Assembly (NCBI RefSeq): GCF_014217835.1
Contig: NZ_CP055263.1
Span: 1,995,001 to 2,052,500, forward strand
Origin: Metabacillus sp. KUDC1714
Lineage (GTDB): Bacteria; Bacillota; Bacilli; Bacillales; Bacillaceae
Reading direction: 5' to 3'
DNA length: 57,500 nt
Position 1 is the first letter of the stretch. Every line of letters begins with the position of its first letter. A program made the position numbers and the translations under genes. Under the pieces are notes generated by a model, which did no database searches, was not told where the DNA came from, and was given only the letters and a program-made list of their open reading frames with translations. Below are positions 22,175 through 31,636 of this stretch, piece after piece.

Positions 22175-23551
22175 ATGGATAATCGGTTCGCAGTTATTTT
22201 AGCTGCTGGTCAAGGCACACGAATGAAATCTTCACTATATAAAGTTCTACATCCTGTTTGTGGAAAACCAATGGTACAGCATGTTTTAGATCATGTATCT
22301 AAATTAGATTTAGCAAAGATTGTTACTGTAGTTGGGCATGGGGCTGAAATAGTAAAATCTGAACTTGGAGATGTTAGTGAGTATGCTTTGCAAAGTGAAC
22401 AGTTAGGGACTGCTCATGCTGTTATGCAAGCTGCATCATACTTAGAGAATGAAGAAGGAACAACGATTGTTATTTGCGGTGATACGCCCCTTATCACACC
22501 AGACACTCTTAATTCTTTATTAACTCATCACCAAGAAACAAATGCAATGGCAACGATCTTAACTGCAAAAGCCGATGATCCAACTGGCTATGGTCGCATC
22601 GTTCGGAATGAAATGGGGACAGTAGAAAAAATAGTTGAGCATAAAGATGCAACTGAATTAGAACGAGGTATTCCGGAAATTAATACAGGTACATATTGCT
22701 TTGATAATAAAGAATTATTTAAAGCATTATCAAATGTATCGAATGATAATGTTCAAGGAGAATATTATCTACCAGATGTAATTGAAATTCTCCAAAAAGA
22801 AGGAAAGATCGTTTCAGCTTATCAAACAGCTTCTTTTGATGAAACTTTGGGAGTAAACGATCGTATTGCGTTATCACAGGCAGAAAAAATTATGAAGCAA
22901 CGCATCAATAAAGAGCATATGAGAAATGGTGTATCGTTAATTGATCCTGATCACACGTATATTTCAGCAGATGCCGTAATTGGACGTGATACAGTTATCT
23001 ATCCCGGAACAATGATTATTGGTGAAACTGTAATCGGTGAAAATTGCATTATTGGTCCAAATTCAGAAATAAAAAATTGCACAGTTCAAAATGAAACAAC
23101 AATCCGCCAATCTGTTGCCCATGATAGTCATATTGGTAATAGTGTTGCAATTGGGCCATTTGCGCACATTCGTCCTTCATCTACTATTTCTGATGAAGTG
23201 AAAATTGGGAACTTCGTTGAAATCAAAAAATCGACAATGGGTAAAGGAAGTAAAGCATCACATTTAAGCTATATTGGAGATGCTGAAGTTGGTGCAGATG
23301 TAAATCTTGGATGTGGATCTATTACTGTTAATTATGACGGTAAAAATAAGTTTTTAACAAAGATTGAAGATGGAGCTTTTATAGGTTGTAATTCTAACTT
23401 AGTTGCCCCTGTAACAATCGGTAAAGGAGCATATGTTGCCGCTGGATCAACAGTTACAAATGATGTACCAGAAAAGGCGTTATCGGTTGCGCGATCAAGA
23501 CAAGTAAATAAAGAGAATTATGTCGATCGTTTAAATAATAAAAATTCCTAA
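22175..23551 (+). CDS. glmU: bifunctional GlmU (N-acetyltransferase / UDP-GlcNAc pyrophosphorylase)
   Basis: 458 residues. Makes UDP-GlcNAc for peptidoglycan and teichoic acid. N-terminal uridyltransferase domain (about 1-230) with [17 protein letters not shown] and GDTPLI. C-terminal left-handed beta-helix acetyltransferase domain with many hexapeptide turns ([37 protein letters not shown]). ATGGAGG lies upstream of the ATG. It forms an operon with prs 19 nt downstream. Confidence 0.97.
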   Translation: MDNRFAVILAAGQGTRMKSSLYKVLHPVCGKPMVQHVLDHVSKLDLAKIVTVVGHGAEIVKSELGDVSEYALQSEQLGTAHAVMQAASYLENEEGTTIVICGDTPLITPDTLNSLLTHHQETNAMATILTAKADDPTGYGRIVRNEMGTVEKIVEHKDATELERGIPEINTGTYCFDNKELFKALSNVSNDNVQGEYYLPDVIEILQKEGKIVSAYQTASFDETLGVNDRIALSQAEKIMKQRINKEHMRNGVSLIDPDHTYISADAVIGRDTVIYPGTMIIGETVIGENCIIGPNSEIKNCTVQNETTIRQSVAHDSHIGNSVAIGPFAHIRPSSTISDEVKIGNFVEIKKSTMGKGSKASHLSYIGDAEVGADVNLGCGSITVNYDGKNKFLTKIEDGAFIGCNSNLVAPVTIGKGAYVAAGSTVTNDVPEKALSVARSRQVNKENYVDRLNNKNS

Positions 23552-23570
23552 TGGAGGTTTTCACTTTACC

Positions 23571-24524
23571 ATGTCTAATCGCTATGGAGATTCTAATTTA
23601 AAAATATTTACGCTAAACTCTAATCCTGCTTTAGCACAAGAAATTGCTGAAATTGTTGGGGTTGATTTAGGGAAGAGTTCTGTAACTCGCTTTAGTGATG
23701 GAGAAATTCAAATTAATATCGAAGAAAGTATTCGTGGTTGTGATGTTTATATTATCCAATCAACAAGTGGTCCTGTCAACGAGCACTTAATGGAGCTATT
23801 AATTATGATAGATGCTTTAAAGCGTGCATCAGCCAAAACGATTAACCTCGTTATTCCTTACTATGGTTATGCGAGACAAGATCGTAAAGCAAGAGCTAGA
23901 GAGCCAATTACAGCTAAGCTTGTGGCAAACCTAATAGAAACAGCAGGATCAACTCGTGTTATCACGCTTGATCTACATGCACCACAAATTCAAGGATTCT
24001 TTGATATACCAATCGATCATCTTATGGGAGTTCCAATTTTAGGAGAGTATTTCCTGGGTAAGAAATTAGATGATATTGTCATTGTTTCCCCGGATCATGG
24101 TGGTGTTACACGTGCTCGTAAATTAGCAGATAAGCTAAAAGCTCCTATTGCGATTATTGACAAAAGACGCCCAAGACCTAATGTTGTTGAAGTGATGAAT
24201 ATTGTTGGTAATATCGAAGGGAAAACAGCCATCCTAATCGATGATATTATCGACACAGCAGGAACGATTACTCTAGCAGCTAACGCGCTTGTTGAAAATG
24301 GCGCAAAAGAGGTATATGCTTGTTGCACACATCCAGTTTTATCTGGTCCAGCTATTGAGCGTATTCAAAATTCTAAAATTAAAGAACTAGTTGTTACAAA
24401 TTCAATTGCATTACCTGAAGAGAAGCGTATTGATAAATTAGTTGAATTATCTGTGGCTCCATTAATTGGTGAAGCTATCATACGTGTACATGAAAAACAA
24501 TCTGTAAGTTTACTTTTCGATTAA
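23571..24524 (+). CDS. prs: ribose-phosphate pyrophosphokinase
   Basis: 317 residues. Makes PRPP from ribose 5-phosphate and ATP, feeding purine, pyrimidine, His and Trp synthesis. Visible: [32 protein letters not shown] (flexible loop with catalytic Lys/Arg), [14 protein letters not shown] and the PRPP loop [11 protein letters not shown] near 222-232. TGGAGG precedes the ATG. Its product is also the PurR effector, so glmU-prs and purR are functionally linked neighbours. Confidence 0.97.
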   Translation: MSNRYGDSNLKIFTLNSNPALAQEIAEIVGVDLGKSSVTRFSDGEIQINIEESIRGCDVYIIQSTSGPVNEHLMELLIMIDALKRASAKTINLVIPYYGYARQDRKARAREPITAKLVANLIETAGSTRVITLDLHAPQIQGFFDIPIDHLMGVPILGEYFLGKKLDDIVIVSPDHGGVTRARKLADKLKAPIAIIDKRRPRPNVVEVMNIVGNIEGKTAILIDDIIDTAGTITLAANALVENGAKEVYACCTHPVLSGPAIERIQNSKIKELVVTNSIALPEEKRIDKLVELSVAPLIGEAIIRVHEKQSVSLLFD

Positions 24525-24532
24525 TATAATTG

Positions 24533-24613
24533 AAGCCTAATCTTAAACGTTTTTCAGGTGAGGGAACTATACAATTCACCTGAGAAGTTTTGCTTAAGGT
24601 TAGGCTTTTTTGT
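24533..24613 (+). terminator. nested-hairpin terminator after prs
   Basis: Outer stem AAGCCTAATCTTAA / TTAAGGTTAGGCTT (two G-U) encloses TTCAGGTGA / TCACCTGA; six T follow. Confidence 0.8.
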
Positions 24614-24654
24614 TTTATTTTTTAAAAGTCTTCTACCGTGGATAGCGCTTTGAA

Positions 24655-24895
24655 ATCCAGGTCCAACGCCTAGCGACTAGTGAAATCCACCCTCCTTATA
24701 CGCTAAGTCAACATCGAACGCTCGTGCTCTTCGTGTTTCCTTTGCGCACCTTAACGGGCACTAAATGAAAGAACTCCCCTTAAAAGTCCGATAAGTCTCG
24801 CTATACATCAGAAAAACCCTGATGGGAGTCTTACTTTATCTCATACGGAGTGCTCTTTTTTCTACGTCGCTGATCAAGGCGCTTACGCTTTTCTA
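24655..24895 (+). repeat. dispersed intergenic repeat, long form (copy 3)
   Basis: The longest copy (about 240 bp). 5' end AGGTCCAACGCCTAGCG, 3' end GATCAAGGCGCTTACGCTTTTCT. The interior shares CTCCTTATACGCTAAGTC, GAACGCTCGTGCTCTTCG and CATACGGAGTGCTC with the copy at 25862. It ends 20 nt upstream of the ctc sigma-B promoter. Confidence 0.87.
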
Positions 24896-24915
24896 ATCGC
24901 CTTTCTTAAAAAAAT

Positions 24916-24941
24916 GTTTATACCTCCCCTGTTATGGGCAA
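24916..24941 (+). promoter_or_regulatory. sigma-B promoter of ctc
   Basis: GTTTAT (24916-24921), 14-bp spacer, GGGCAA (24936-24941), against the consensus GTTTAA/GGGWAW. B. subtilis ctc is a classical sigma-B gene. Confidence 0.75.
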
Positions 24942-24980
24942 ACAATAGATATAGGCAAAATTCGTTAGGAAGGTGTTAAT

Positions 24981-25607
24981 ATGACAACATTACAAGCAAC
25001 TGAAAGAACGGAATTCACAAACTCAGCTAAAAGAAAAATTCGTGAATCAGGAAAAGTACCCGCGGTTATTTACGGAAAGGCTTCAGAAAATAAATCAGTA
25101 GCGTTAGATAGTATTGAACTAATTAAGACATTGAGAGAAGAAGGTAAGAATTCAATTATTACTCTAGATGTTAATGGATCATCACATGCAGTTATGCTCT
25201 ATGATATGCAAAAAGACCCATTAAAAAATGAAATTGTTCATGCGGATTTTCATATAGTGGACATGAAATCAGATGTACAAGTTGAAGTGCCGATTCACTT
25301 AACAGGCGAAGCTCTAGGAGTGAAGGATGGTGGTGTTTTACAGCAACCTCTTCATGAAGTAACAATCACTGCGAAACCAGGGAAGATTCCACAGACGATT
25401 GATGTTGATATTACGAACCTTGGAGTAAATGAGACACTATTGATAAAGGATATTCCAAATAACGGGAACTATTCTTTCGTGCAAGATGAAGAACAGGTTA
25501 TTGCATCCGTTCTCCCACCTCAACAAGAAGCAGAAATTGATAGTGGAGAAGAGCAAGAAGCTGGAACTCCTGAAAATGAAGAGGGTCGTGAGCATAACGC
25601 TGAGTAA
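24981..25607 (+). CDS. ctc: ribosomal protein bL25, general stress protein Ctc
   Basis: 208 residues. bL25 of the long CTC type: an N-terminal 5S-rRNA-binding domain (KIRESGKVPAVIYGKASEN to about residue 93) and a C-terminal TL5-like domain (about 95-180), then an acidic Glu-rich tail. It joins the 50S subunit under stress. AGGAAGGTG precedes the ATG. The sigma-B promoter upstream fits the stress role. Confidence 0.95.
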   Translation: MTTLQATERTEFTNSAKRKIRESGKVPAVIYGKASENKSVALDSIELIKTLREEGKNSIITLDVNGSSHAVMLYDMQKDPLKNEIVHADFHIVDMKSDVQVEVPIHLTGEALGVKDGGVLQQPLHEVTITAKPGKIPQTIDVDITNLGVNETLLIKDIPNNGNYSFVQDEEQVIASVLPPQQEAEIDSGEEQEAGTPENEEGREHNAE

Positions 25608-25637
25608 TACTAGATAGAAAATGCATATTTAATATAT

Positions 25638-25721
25638 AGTGTCAGTCTGTAACCAAATGTTTTTAGAGAGAATTCATTTTTCTCTTTAAAAAAGCCATTG
25701 GTAAGGGCTGACACTTTACTT
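25638..25721 (+). terminator. nested hairpin after ctc
   Basis: AGTGTCAGTCTGTAACCAAATG pairs imperfectly with CATTGGTAAGGGCTGACACT around an inner AGAGAGAA/TTCTCTT hairpin. The T tract is short (TTTACTTTT). Confidence 0.65.
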
Positions 25722-25861
25722 TTGAGGAATCCACTTTTGTGCTATTGTTATATAAATAGTCTCAATAATTGAAAATAAAATGTAAAAGTTTAATGATAAG
25801 TATATAATAAGGTCAGATGCTTTTTAAGTAATAACAAGGTATTAAATCTTTTCACTTAGTT

Positions 25862-26051
25862 TTGGTGGCTAGCTCCAGCGCCTAGTGAACTTCACACTCC
25901 TTATACGGTAAGTCAACATCGAACGCTCGTGCTCTTCGTGTTTCCTTTGCCGCATCTTAACGAGCAGTAAATGATAACTGCCCGTAAAGGTCCTTTATCT
26001 CATACGGAGTGCTCTTGTTTCTCGTCGCTAAACGGGCGCTTGCGCTTTTCT
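25862..26051 (+). repeat. dispersed intergenic repeat, long form (copy 4)
   Basis: 5' end GGTGGCTAGCTCCAGCGCCT, 3' end CTAAACGGGCGCTTGCGCTTTTCT. Same interior modules as copies 10284, 18793 and 24655. It ends about 30 nt before the pth start, with only the ribosome binding site between. The rest of the 25722-26082 gap shows no gene. Confidence 0.88.
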
Positions 26052-26082
26052 AATATGATTTGTGTTGGGAGGGTTTCTAGTT

Positions 26083-26640
26083 ATGAAACTCATAGTCGGG
26101 TTAGGTAACCCTGGGAAAGAGTATGATCAAACAAGACACAATGTAGGTTTTATGATAATAGATAGGCTTTCAGAAGAGTTATCTATCCCTCTTGATCGTC
26201 ACAAGTTTAATGGGCTATACGGAATGGGGCATATTTCAGGAGAGAAAGTCATATTATTAAAACCACTTACATACATGAATTTGTCAGGGGAATGCATTCG
26301 ACCTTTGATGGATTATTATGAAATAAATGATGACGAACTAGTCGTTATTTACGATGACCTTGACCTACCTGTTGGAAAAATTCGATTAAGAACAAAAGGT
26401 AGTGCTGGAGGTCATAATGGGATTAAATCAATGATTCTACACTTAGCGACACAAGAATTTAATCGGATCCGTGTAGGTATTGATCGTCCGGCAAATGGAA
26501 TGAAAATTTCAGATTATGTATTAAGCCGATTTTCTTCCGATGAAGCTCAGGGGATAATTGAAGCAATTGAACGTTCAGCAAATGCATGTGAAAAATGGTT
26601 ATCAACCTCTTTCACCCAAGTTATGAATGAATATAATTAA
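26083..26640 (+). CDS. pth: peptidyl-tRNA hydrolase
   Basis: 185 residues. Releases peptide from prematurely dissociated peptidyl-tRNA; the B. subtilis gene is spoVC. Conserved: [19 protein letters not shown] with the catalytic His, [27 protein letters not shown] and [14 protein letters not shown] 26083 follows GGGAGGG; the in-frame ATG 26062 precedes that site and is not used. Confidence 0.96.
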   Translation: MKLIVGLGNPGKEYDQTRHNVGFMIIDRLSEELSIPLDRHKFNGLYGMGHISGEKVILLKPLTYMNLSGECIRPLMDYYEINDDELVVIYDDLDLPVGKIRLRTKGSAGGHNGIKSMILHLATQEFNRIRVGIDRPANGMKISDYVLSRFSSDEAQGIIEAIERSANACEKWLSTSFTQVMNEYN

Positions 26641-26668
26641 GAAAAGCTATAGAGCGCATTTAATACAT

Positions 26669-26698
26669 GTATATTGAGCCTCTAAAAGGTACATACTA
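26669..26698 (+). promoter_or_regulatory. sigma-G promoter of fin
   Basis: GTATA (26669-26673), 18-bp spacer, CATACTA (26692-26698): a full match to sigma-G (gHATR/CATnHTA). The -35 also suits sigma-F. fin is a forespore gene in B. subtilis. Confidence 0.72.
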
Positions 26699-26731
26699 GG
26701 ACTAAAACAAACCTTTTTAGGGGAGGCAATT

Positions 26732-26962
26732 ATGGCTCTGCATTATCATTGTAGACACTGTGGTGTGAATGTAGGAAGCATTGATAATATCTCTGTTTCA
26801 AGCGAACAGCTAGGGTTTGATCATTTAACAAATGATGAACGTCAAGAGATGATCACTTACCAGCAAAATGGTGATATTCACATAAAAACAATTTGTGAGG
26901 ATTGTCAGGATGCTCTAAATAGAAATCCAGATTTACACCAATATGAGAGTTTTATTCAGTAA
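26732..26962 (+). CDS. fin: anti-sigma factor Fin (YabK)
   Basis: 76 residues. Fin binds RNA polymerase and inhibits sigma-F so that the forespore can switch to sigma-G. Two CxxC pairs, CRHCGVNVG at the start and CEDCQDAL near residue 57, form a zinc site. The length equals the family length. GGGGAGG precedes the ATG. With csfB (which inhibits sigma-G) this window holds both ends of the F-to-G switch. No clear terminator follows before mfd. Confidence 0.94.
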   Translation: MALHYHCRHCGVNVGSIDNISVSSEQLGFDHLTNDERQEMITYQQNGDIHIKTICEDCQDALNRNPDLHQYESFIQ

Positions 26963-27112
26963 GAGCTTTGGGTGCAACCCCAAAGCATTTTTCTGTTTTG
27001 ACTTTTCATGATGGGTAAGTACGTGTAAACATAAGTATCAGTACGAATTTTAAAACCAATAACCTGATAATAGATGAATCTATGAATTTATTTTGAGAGG
27101 AGGGGCTTTAGC

Positions 27113-30100
27113 TTGAATAGTTTGCAACAATACTTTTATGATACAGACGATTTTAAAACAATCGTTTCAGGAATCGAAGAAGGATTAAAGGAACAACTTG
27201 TAGCTGGTTTGTCTGGTTCAGCGAGAACAGTTTTTACTGCAGCTCTTTATAATGATTTAAAGAAATCAGTGTTAATTGTCACACATAACCTTTACCAAGC
27301 TCAAAAAATATATGAGGATTTAGTCCACTTAATAGTGGAAGATGTTTATCTATATCCTGTGAATGATTTAATTGCATCTGAAATTGCCATTGCTAGTCCA
27401 GAGCTAAAGGCTCAAAGAATTGAGGTTCTTAATAGACTTGCTGAAGGGAAGCGTTCAATCATTGTCGCACCAGTGGCAGGGGTTAGACGCTTGCTTCCAC
27501 CTACAGAGATTTGGAAAGATAAGCAGTTGAAATTGACACTAGGACAAGATATTGATCTAGAGGAATATATTCAACAGTTTATTTCACTTGGCTACGAAAG
27601 AACTGATATGGTTAGCTCACCGGGAGAATTTAGTGTTCGAGGTGGCATAATTGATATTTACCCTCTAACCGAAGAAAATGCACTTCGCATAGAACTGTTT
27701 GATACGGAGATTGACTCCATTCGTTCATTTAATATTGATGATCAACGTTCGATACATATGCTGAATGAGATTTCTATTGGACCTGCAATTGAAATGATTG
27801 TAAATGAAGATTCTAAAGCTAGAAGCATACAAGCAGTCGAATTCGGTTTAGCAAAAAGTCTAAAAAAAATGAAAAACGAACAGCAAAAGGAATTACTTAT
27901 TGAAAATATTCAATATGATTTGGAACGCCTGCGTAATGGGCAATTTAGCCAAGATATCTTTAAATATTCCTCGCTTATCTATGATAAGCCTACTAGTTTA
28001 CTAGATTATTTTTCAGATAACTCTATTGTAATCCTTGATGAAATAAGTAGAATTCATGAAACATATGACCAGTTAGACAGAGAAGAGGCTGAATGGTATA
28101 CAAGTCTACTTGAAGATGGAAAGATTTTTCAAGATGTTAAAATGTCACATTCCTATGTGGATGTTGTGACAAAATCCAAGCATCCCTTAATCTATCTATC
28201 ATTATTCTTAAGGCATGTCCCTTATACAAGCCCCCAAAATATCTTAAATTTATCATGTAAGCAAATGCAAAACTTTCACGGTCAGATGAATGTTTTAAAA
28301 AATGAACTTGATCGTTGGAAAAAATCAAATTATGCTGTTGTATTTTTAGGGGTTAACGAGGAACGTACTAAAAAGTTAGAACAAGTTTTAGAGGACTATG
28401 AAATAAACGCAACTATACTAGGTGATAAGGAAGCATTAGTTAGCGGGAAAGTTTGCATTATCGAAGGAGACCTTCAGACTGGTTTCGAGCTACCTATGCA
28501 AAAGCTTGCTGTGATCACTGAAGAGGAGCTTTTCAAAAAAAGAGTTAAAAAACAGGTTAGAAGGCAGAAGCTTTCTAATGCTGAACGAATAAAGAGCTAT
28601 TCCGAATTGGAGATTGGTGATTATGTCGTTCATGTTAATCATGGGATAGGTAAATATCTCGGTATTGAAACACTTGAGATTAATGGAATTCATAAAGATT
28701 ATTTAAATATTAGATATCAAGGTAGCGATCAATTATATGTACCGGTTGAGCAAATAGACCAAGTACAAAAGTATGTAGGATCAGAAGGTAAAGAACCAAA
28801 GATTTACAAGCTTGGTGGAAGTGACTGGCGTAGAGTTAAGAAGAAAGTAGAATCATCTGTACAAGATATAGCCGATGATTTAATTAAGCTATATGCAGAG
28901 CGTGAGGCGAGTGAAGGGTATGCGTTTTCACCTGATGGGGAAATGCAGAAGGAATTTGAGTTAGCCTTTCCGTATCAAGAAACAGAGGACCAGATTCGCT
29001 CTATTCAAGAAATTAAGAAGGACATGGAGCGCCTACGTCCAATGGACCGACTTCTATGTGGTGATGTTGGTTATGGGAAAACAGAAGTTGCAATAAGAGC
29101 AGCGTTTAAAGCCATTGCTGATGGAAAGCAGGTCGCTTTGTTAGTTCCAACAACAATCCTGGCACAACAGCATTTTGAGACAGTTCGTGAGCGGTTTCAA
29201 GAGTATCCAATAAAGGTAGGTCTGCTAAGTCGCTTTAGATCTAGGAAAGAAATTAACGAAACGAAAAAAGGGCTTAGTAATGGAACAGTAGATATGGTTA
29301 TCGGTACGCACAGACTATTATCAAAAGATGTTTTATATAAAGATTTAGGATTACTTATAATAGATGAAGAGCAACGTTTTGGTGTAACACACAAAGAGAA
29401 GATAAAGCAGTTAAAGTCAAATGTTGATGTACTAACATTAACCGCTACTCCAATTCCTAGAACTTTACATATGTCAATGCTAGGGGTTCGAGATTTATCT
29501 GTTATTGAAACACCGCCTGAAAATCGTTTTCCAGTGCAAACATATGTTGTTGAATACAATGGTGCTCTTGTAAGAGAATCAATTGAACGAGAAATGGCAC
29601 GTGGCGGTCAAGTTTTCTTTTTATATAACAGGGTTGAGGATATTGAAAGAAAGGCAGAAGAAATTTCTATGCTTGTACCTGATGCTAGGGTTACATATGC
29701 CCATGGTAAAATGACAGAAAATGAACTAGAATCTGTTATGCTCAATTTCCTTGAAGGTGAGTTTGATGTTCTCGTCAGTACGACAATTATTGAGACTGGT
29801 GTAGATATTCCAAATGTAAATACATTAATTGTAAATGATGCCGATAAGATGGGTTTATCACAGCTTTATCAGCTCAGAGGTAGGGTTGGGCGTTCAAATC
29901 GTGTTGCTTATGCTTATTTCACACATAGAAAAGATAAGGTTCTAACAGAAGTAGCTGAAAAAAGGCTACAAGCTATTAAAGAATTTACAGAATTGGGCTC
30001 TGGATTTAAAATTGCGATGCGTGATCTATCAATTAGGGGTGCGGGTAATTTGTTAGGAGCCCAACAGCACGGGTTTATCGATTCAGTTGGATTTGACCTT

Positions 30101-30643
30101 TATTCACAAATGCTAAAAGAAGCAATTGAAGAAAGGCAAACAGATCCAACAAAAGAAAAAGCAATCGAGGTTGAAATTGACCTGCAGGTGGATGCTTATT
30201 TACCACAAGAGTATATTACAGATGGTCGTCAAAAAATTGATATGTATAAGCGTTTTAGAGCTATTACATCGCTTGAAGAATTAGAAGAGCTACAAGAAGA
30301 AATCATTGACAGATTCGGAGAATATCCAGTTGAGGTTTCTTACTTGTTCCAAATAGCACGAATAAAGGTATTTGCTATTCAAGAGAGAGTGGAGCTTATT
30401 AAGCAAGATAAAGATGTAATTAATATACTGATCGAAGAGGGAGCAAGTAATAAAATTGATGGTCATAGGCTTTTTGAATTAAGCAATAGATATAACCGAA
30501 TCGTAGGACTAGGTATGGATGGTAGCAGACTGAAGCTAACTATTGCTACAAAAGGACTGGCTGTCCCAAAATGGTTAGATATTATTAATGAGTTACTTAA
30601 TGGCTTAGCACAAGTGAAAAAAGAGGAAATGACCCTAAATTAA
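27113..30643 (+). CDS. mfd: transcription-repair coupling factor Mfd
   Basis: 1176 residues. DNA translocase that removes stalled RNA polymerase and recruits UvrA. Order: UvrB-like N-terminal module (about 1-330, SPGEFSVRGGIIDIYPLT), RNA-polymerase interaction domain (about 490-570, GDYVVHVNHGIGKYLGIE), RecG-like helicase with Walker A GDVGYGKTEVA near 648, DEEQRFG near 752 and TATPIPRT, TRG motif region (GAGNLLGAQQHGFIDSVG), and a C-terminal regulatory domain. It starts at a TTG 8-9 nt after GAGGAGGGG, matching the family start. Confidence 0.97.
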   Translation: MNSLQQYFYDTDDFKTIVSGIEEGLKEQLVAGLSGSARTVFTAALYNDLKKSVLIVTHNLYQAQKIYEDLVHLIVEDVYLYPVNDLIASEIAIASPELKAQRIEVLNRLAEGKRSIIVAPVAGVRRLLPPTEIWKDKQLKLTLGQDIDLEEYIQQFISLGYERTDMVSSPGEFSVRGGIIDIYPLTEENALRIELFDTEIDSIRSFNIDDQRSIHMLNEISIGPAIEMIVNEDSKARSIQAVEFGLAKSLKKMKNEQQKELLIENIQYDLERLRNGQFSQDIFKYSSLIYDKPTSLLDYFSDNSIVILDEISRIHETYDQLDREEAEWYTSLLEDGKIFQDVKMSHSYVDVVTKSKHPLIYLSLFLRHVPYTSPQNILNLSCKQMQNFHGQMNVLKNELDRWKKSNYAVVFLGVNEERTKKLEQVLEDYEINATILGDKEALVSGKVCIIEGDLQTGFELPMQKLAVITEEELFKKRVKKQVRRQKLSNAERIKSYSELEIGDYVVHVNHGIGKYLGIETLEINGIHKDYLNIRYQGSDQLYVPVEQIDQVQKYVGSEGKEPKIYKLGGSDWRRVKKKVESSVQDIADDLIKLYAEREASEGYAFSPDGEMQKEFELAFPYQETEDQIRSIQEIKKDMERLRPMDRLLCGDVGYGKTEVAIRAAFKAIADGKQVALLVPTTILAQQHFETVRERFQEYPIKVGLLSRFRSRKEINETKKGLSNGTVDMVIGTHRLLSKDVLYKDLGLLIIDEEQRFGVTHKEKIKQLKSNVDVLTLTATPIPRTLHMSMLGVRDLSVIETPPENRFPVQTYVVEYNGALVRESIEREMARGGQVFFLYNRVEDIERKAEEISMLVPDARVTYAHGKMTENELESVMLNFLEGEFDVLVSTTIIETGVDIPNVNTLIVNDADKMGLSQLYQLRGRVGRSNRVAYAYFTHRKDKVLTEVAEKRLQAIKEFTELGSGFKIAMRDLSIRGAGNLLGAQQHGFIDSVGFDLYSQMLKEAIEERQTDPTKEKAIEVEIDLQVDAYLPQEYITDGRQKIDMYKRFRAITSLEELEELQEEIIDRFGEYPVEVSYLFQIARIKVFAIQERVELIKQDKDVINILIEEGASNKIDGHRLFELSNRYNRIVGLGMDGSRLKLTIATKGLAVPKWLDIINELLNGLAQVKKEEMTLN

Positions 30644-30720
30644 GGTTTAGTAGGAATAGTTTAAGGAAAGGCTTATTAGTTGCTGCTTCATTTAAAATGT
30701 TAAAAAATCACTTTCATGAT

Positions 30721-30749
30721 GTATATTACATCTCTTGTGAAGGATACTA
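30721..30749 (+). promoter_or_regulatory. possible sigma-G promoter of spoVT
   Basis: GTATA (30721-30725), 17-bp spacer, GATACTA (30743-30749), one mismatch to the sigma-G -10. It would give a long (about 165 nt) leader with a small GAGTTG/CAACTC hairpin at 30833. spoVT is sigma-G dependent in B. subtilis. Confidence 0.4.
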
Positions 30750-30919
30750 ATTTCAACAAATGGTGATTGTTACATAAAAAGCAAGCTCCTGTCAGAAAGT
30801 TTTTTAATAAAAACATTTAATCAGAAGGTAAGAGTTGATTACAACTCAATTTGCCAATGAACAGGAAATAAAACAATCATCTTTTTTCCTATCATCCGAT
30901 GAAAGTGAGGCAACATAAG

Positions 30920-31456
30920 ATGAAAGCAACTGGTATTGTTCGTCGCATTGATGATTTAGGTCGCGTAGTTATTCCAAAGGAAATTCGGAGAACACTTCGA
31001 ATTCGTGAAGGGGATCCTCTAGAGATTTTTGTGGATCGAGATGGTGAGGTAATATTAAAAAAATATTCACCTATTAGCGAACTAAGCGACTTTTCTAAGG
31101 AATACGCAGATGCCCTTTACGATAGTTTAGGTCATCCAGTTTTAATCTGTGATAGAGATACATTTATTGCTGTATCTGGTGGTTCTAAAAAGGATTACCT
31201 AAATAAGAACATAGGTGAGATTGTCGAGAAGGTAATGGAAGATAGAAGTTCTGTTTTGCAAACAGATGGTGGCGAAACTCAGATTATCGATGGAGTGAGT
31301 GAAGAGATCAAATCATATACAATTGGCCCGATTGTCGCAAACGGTGATCCAATTGGCGCTGTTATTATCTTTTCCAGAGAACAGTCGATTGGAGAAGTTG
31401 AACATAAGGCTGTCGAGACAGCTTCAGGATTTTTAGCCCGTCAAATGGAACAGTGA
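30920..31456 (+). CDS. spoVT: stage V sporulation regulator SpoVT
   Basis: 178 residues, identical in length to B. subtilis SpoVT. The N-terminal AbrB-type domain (KATGIVRRIDDLGRVVIP, EIRRTLRIREGDPLEIF) is a paralogue of the AbrB encoded at 9447. The C-terminal GAF domain (about 55-178) ends ASGFLARQMEQ. It modulates sigma-G genes in the forespore. ATG 30920 follows AAGTGAGG and matches the family start. Confidence 0.96.
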   Translation: MKATGIVRRIDDLGRVVIPKEIRRTLRIREGDPLEIFVDRDGEVILKKYSPISELSDFSKEYADALYDSLGHPVLICDRDTFIAVSGGSKKDYLNKNIGEIVEKVMEDRSSVLQTDGGETQIIDGVSEEIKSYTIGPIVANGDPIGAVIIFSREQSIGEVEHKAVETASGFLARQMEQ

Positions 31457-31466
31457 TCCTTAAATT

Positions 31467-31498
31467 AAAAAGGGTAGCGAATTCGCTACCCTTTTTTA
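31467..31498 (+). terminator. terminator after spoVT
   Basis: Perfect palindrome AAAAGGGTAGCGAA / TTCGCTACCCTTTT followed by T. Confidence 0.92.
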
Positions 31499-31533
31499 AC
31501 GTAACTGAATTTATAATTTTTCTTACTTAGTTT

Positions 31534-31598
31534 TGGTGTCTAGCTCCAGCGCCTAGACCCTCTTAGGTCATAAGTCTGTTCAAGGCGCTTCCGCTTTT
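31534..31598 (+). repeat. dispersed intergenic repeat, short form
   Basis: GGTGTCTAGCTCCAGCGCCT at the 5' end and TTCAAGGCGCTTCCGCTTTT at the 3' end with only about 25 nt between them (ACCCTC...GGTCATAAG, the start of the hairpin-type interior). It ends 38 nt before yabM. Confidence 0.87.
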
Positions 31599-31636
31599 AT
31601 ATAATACTGCTAAAGGATTTTTGAGAGGAGATGGAC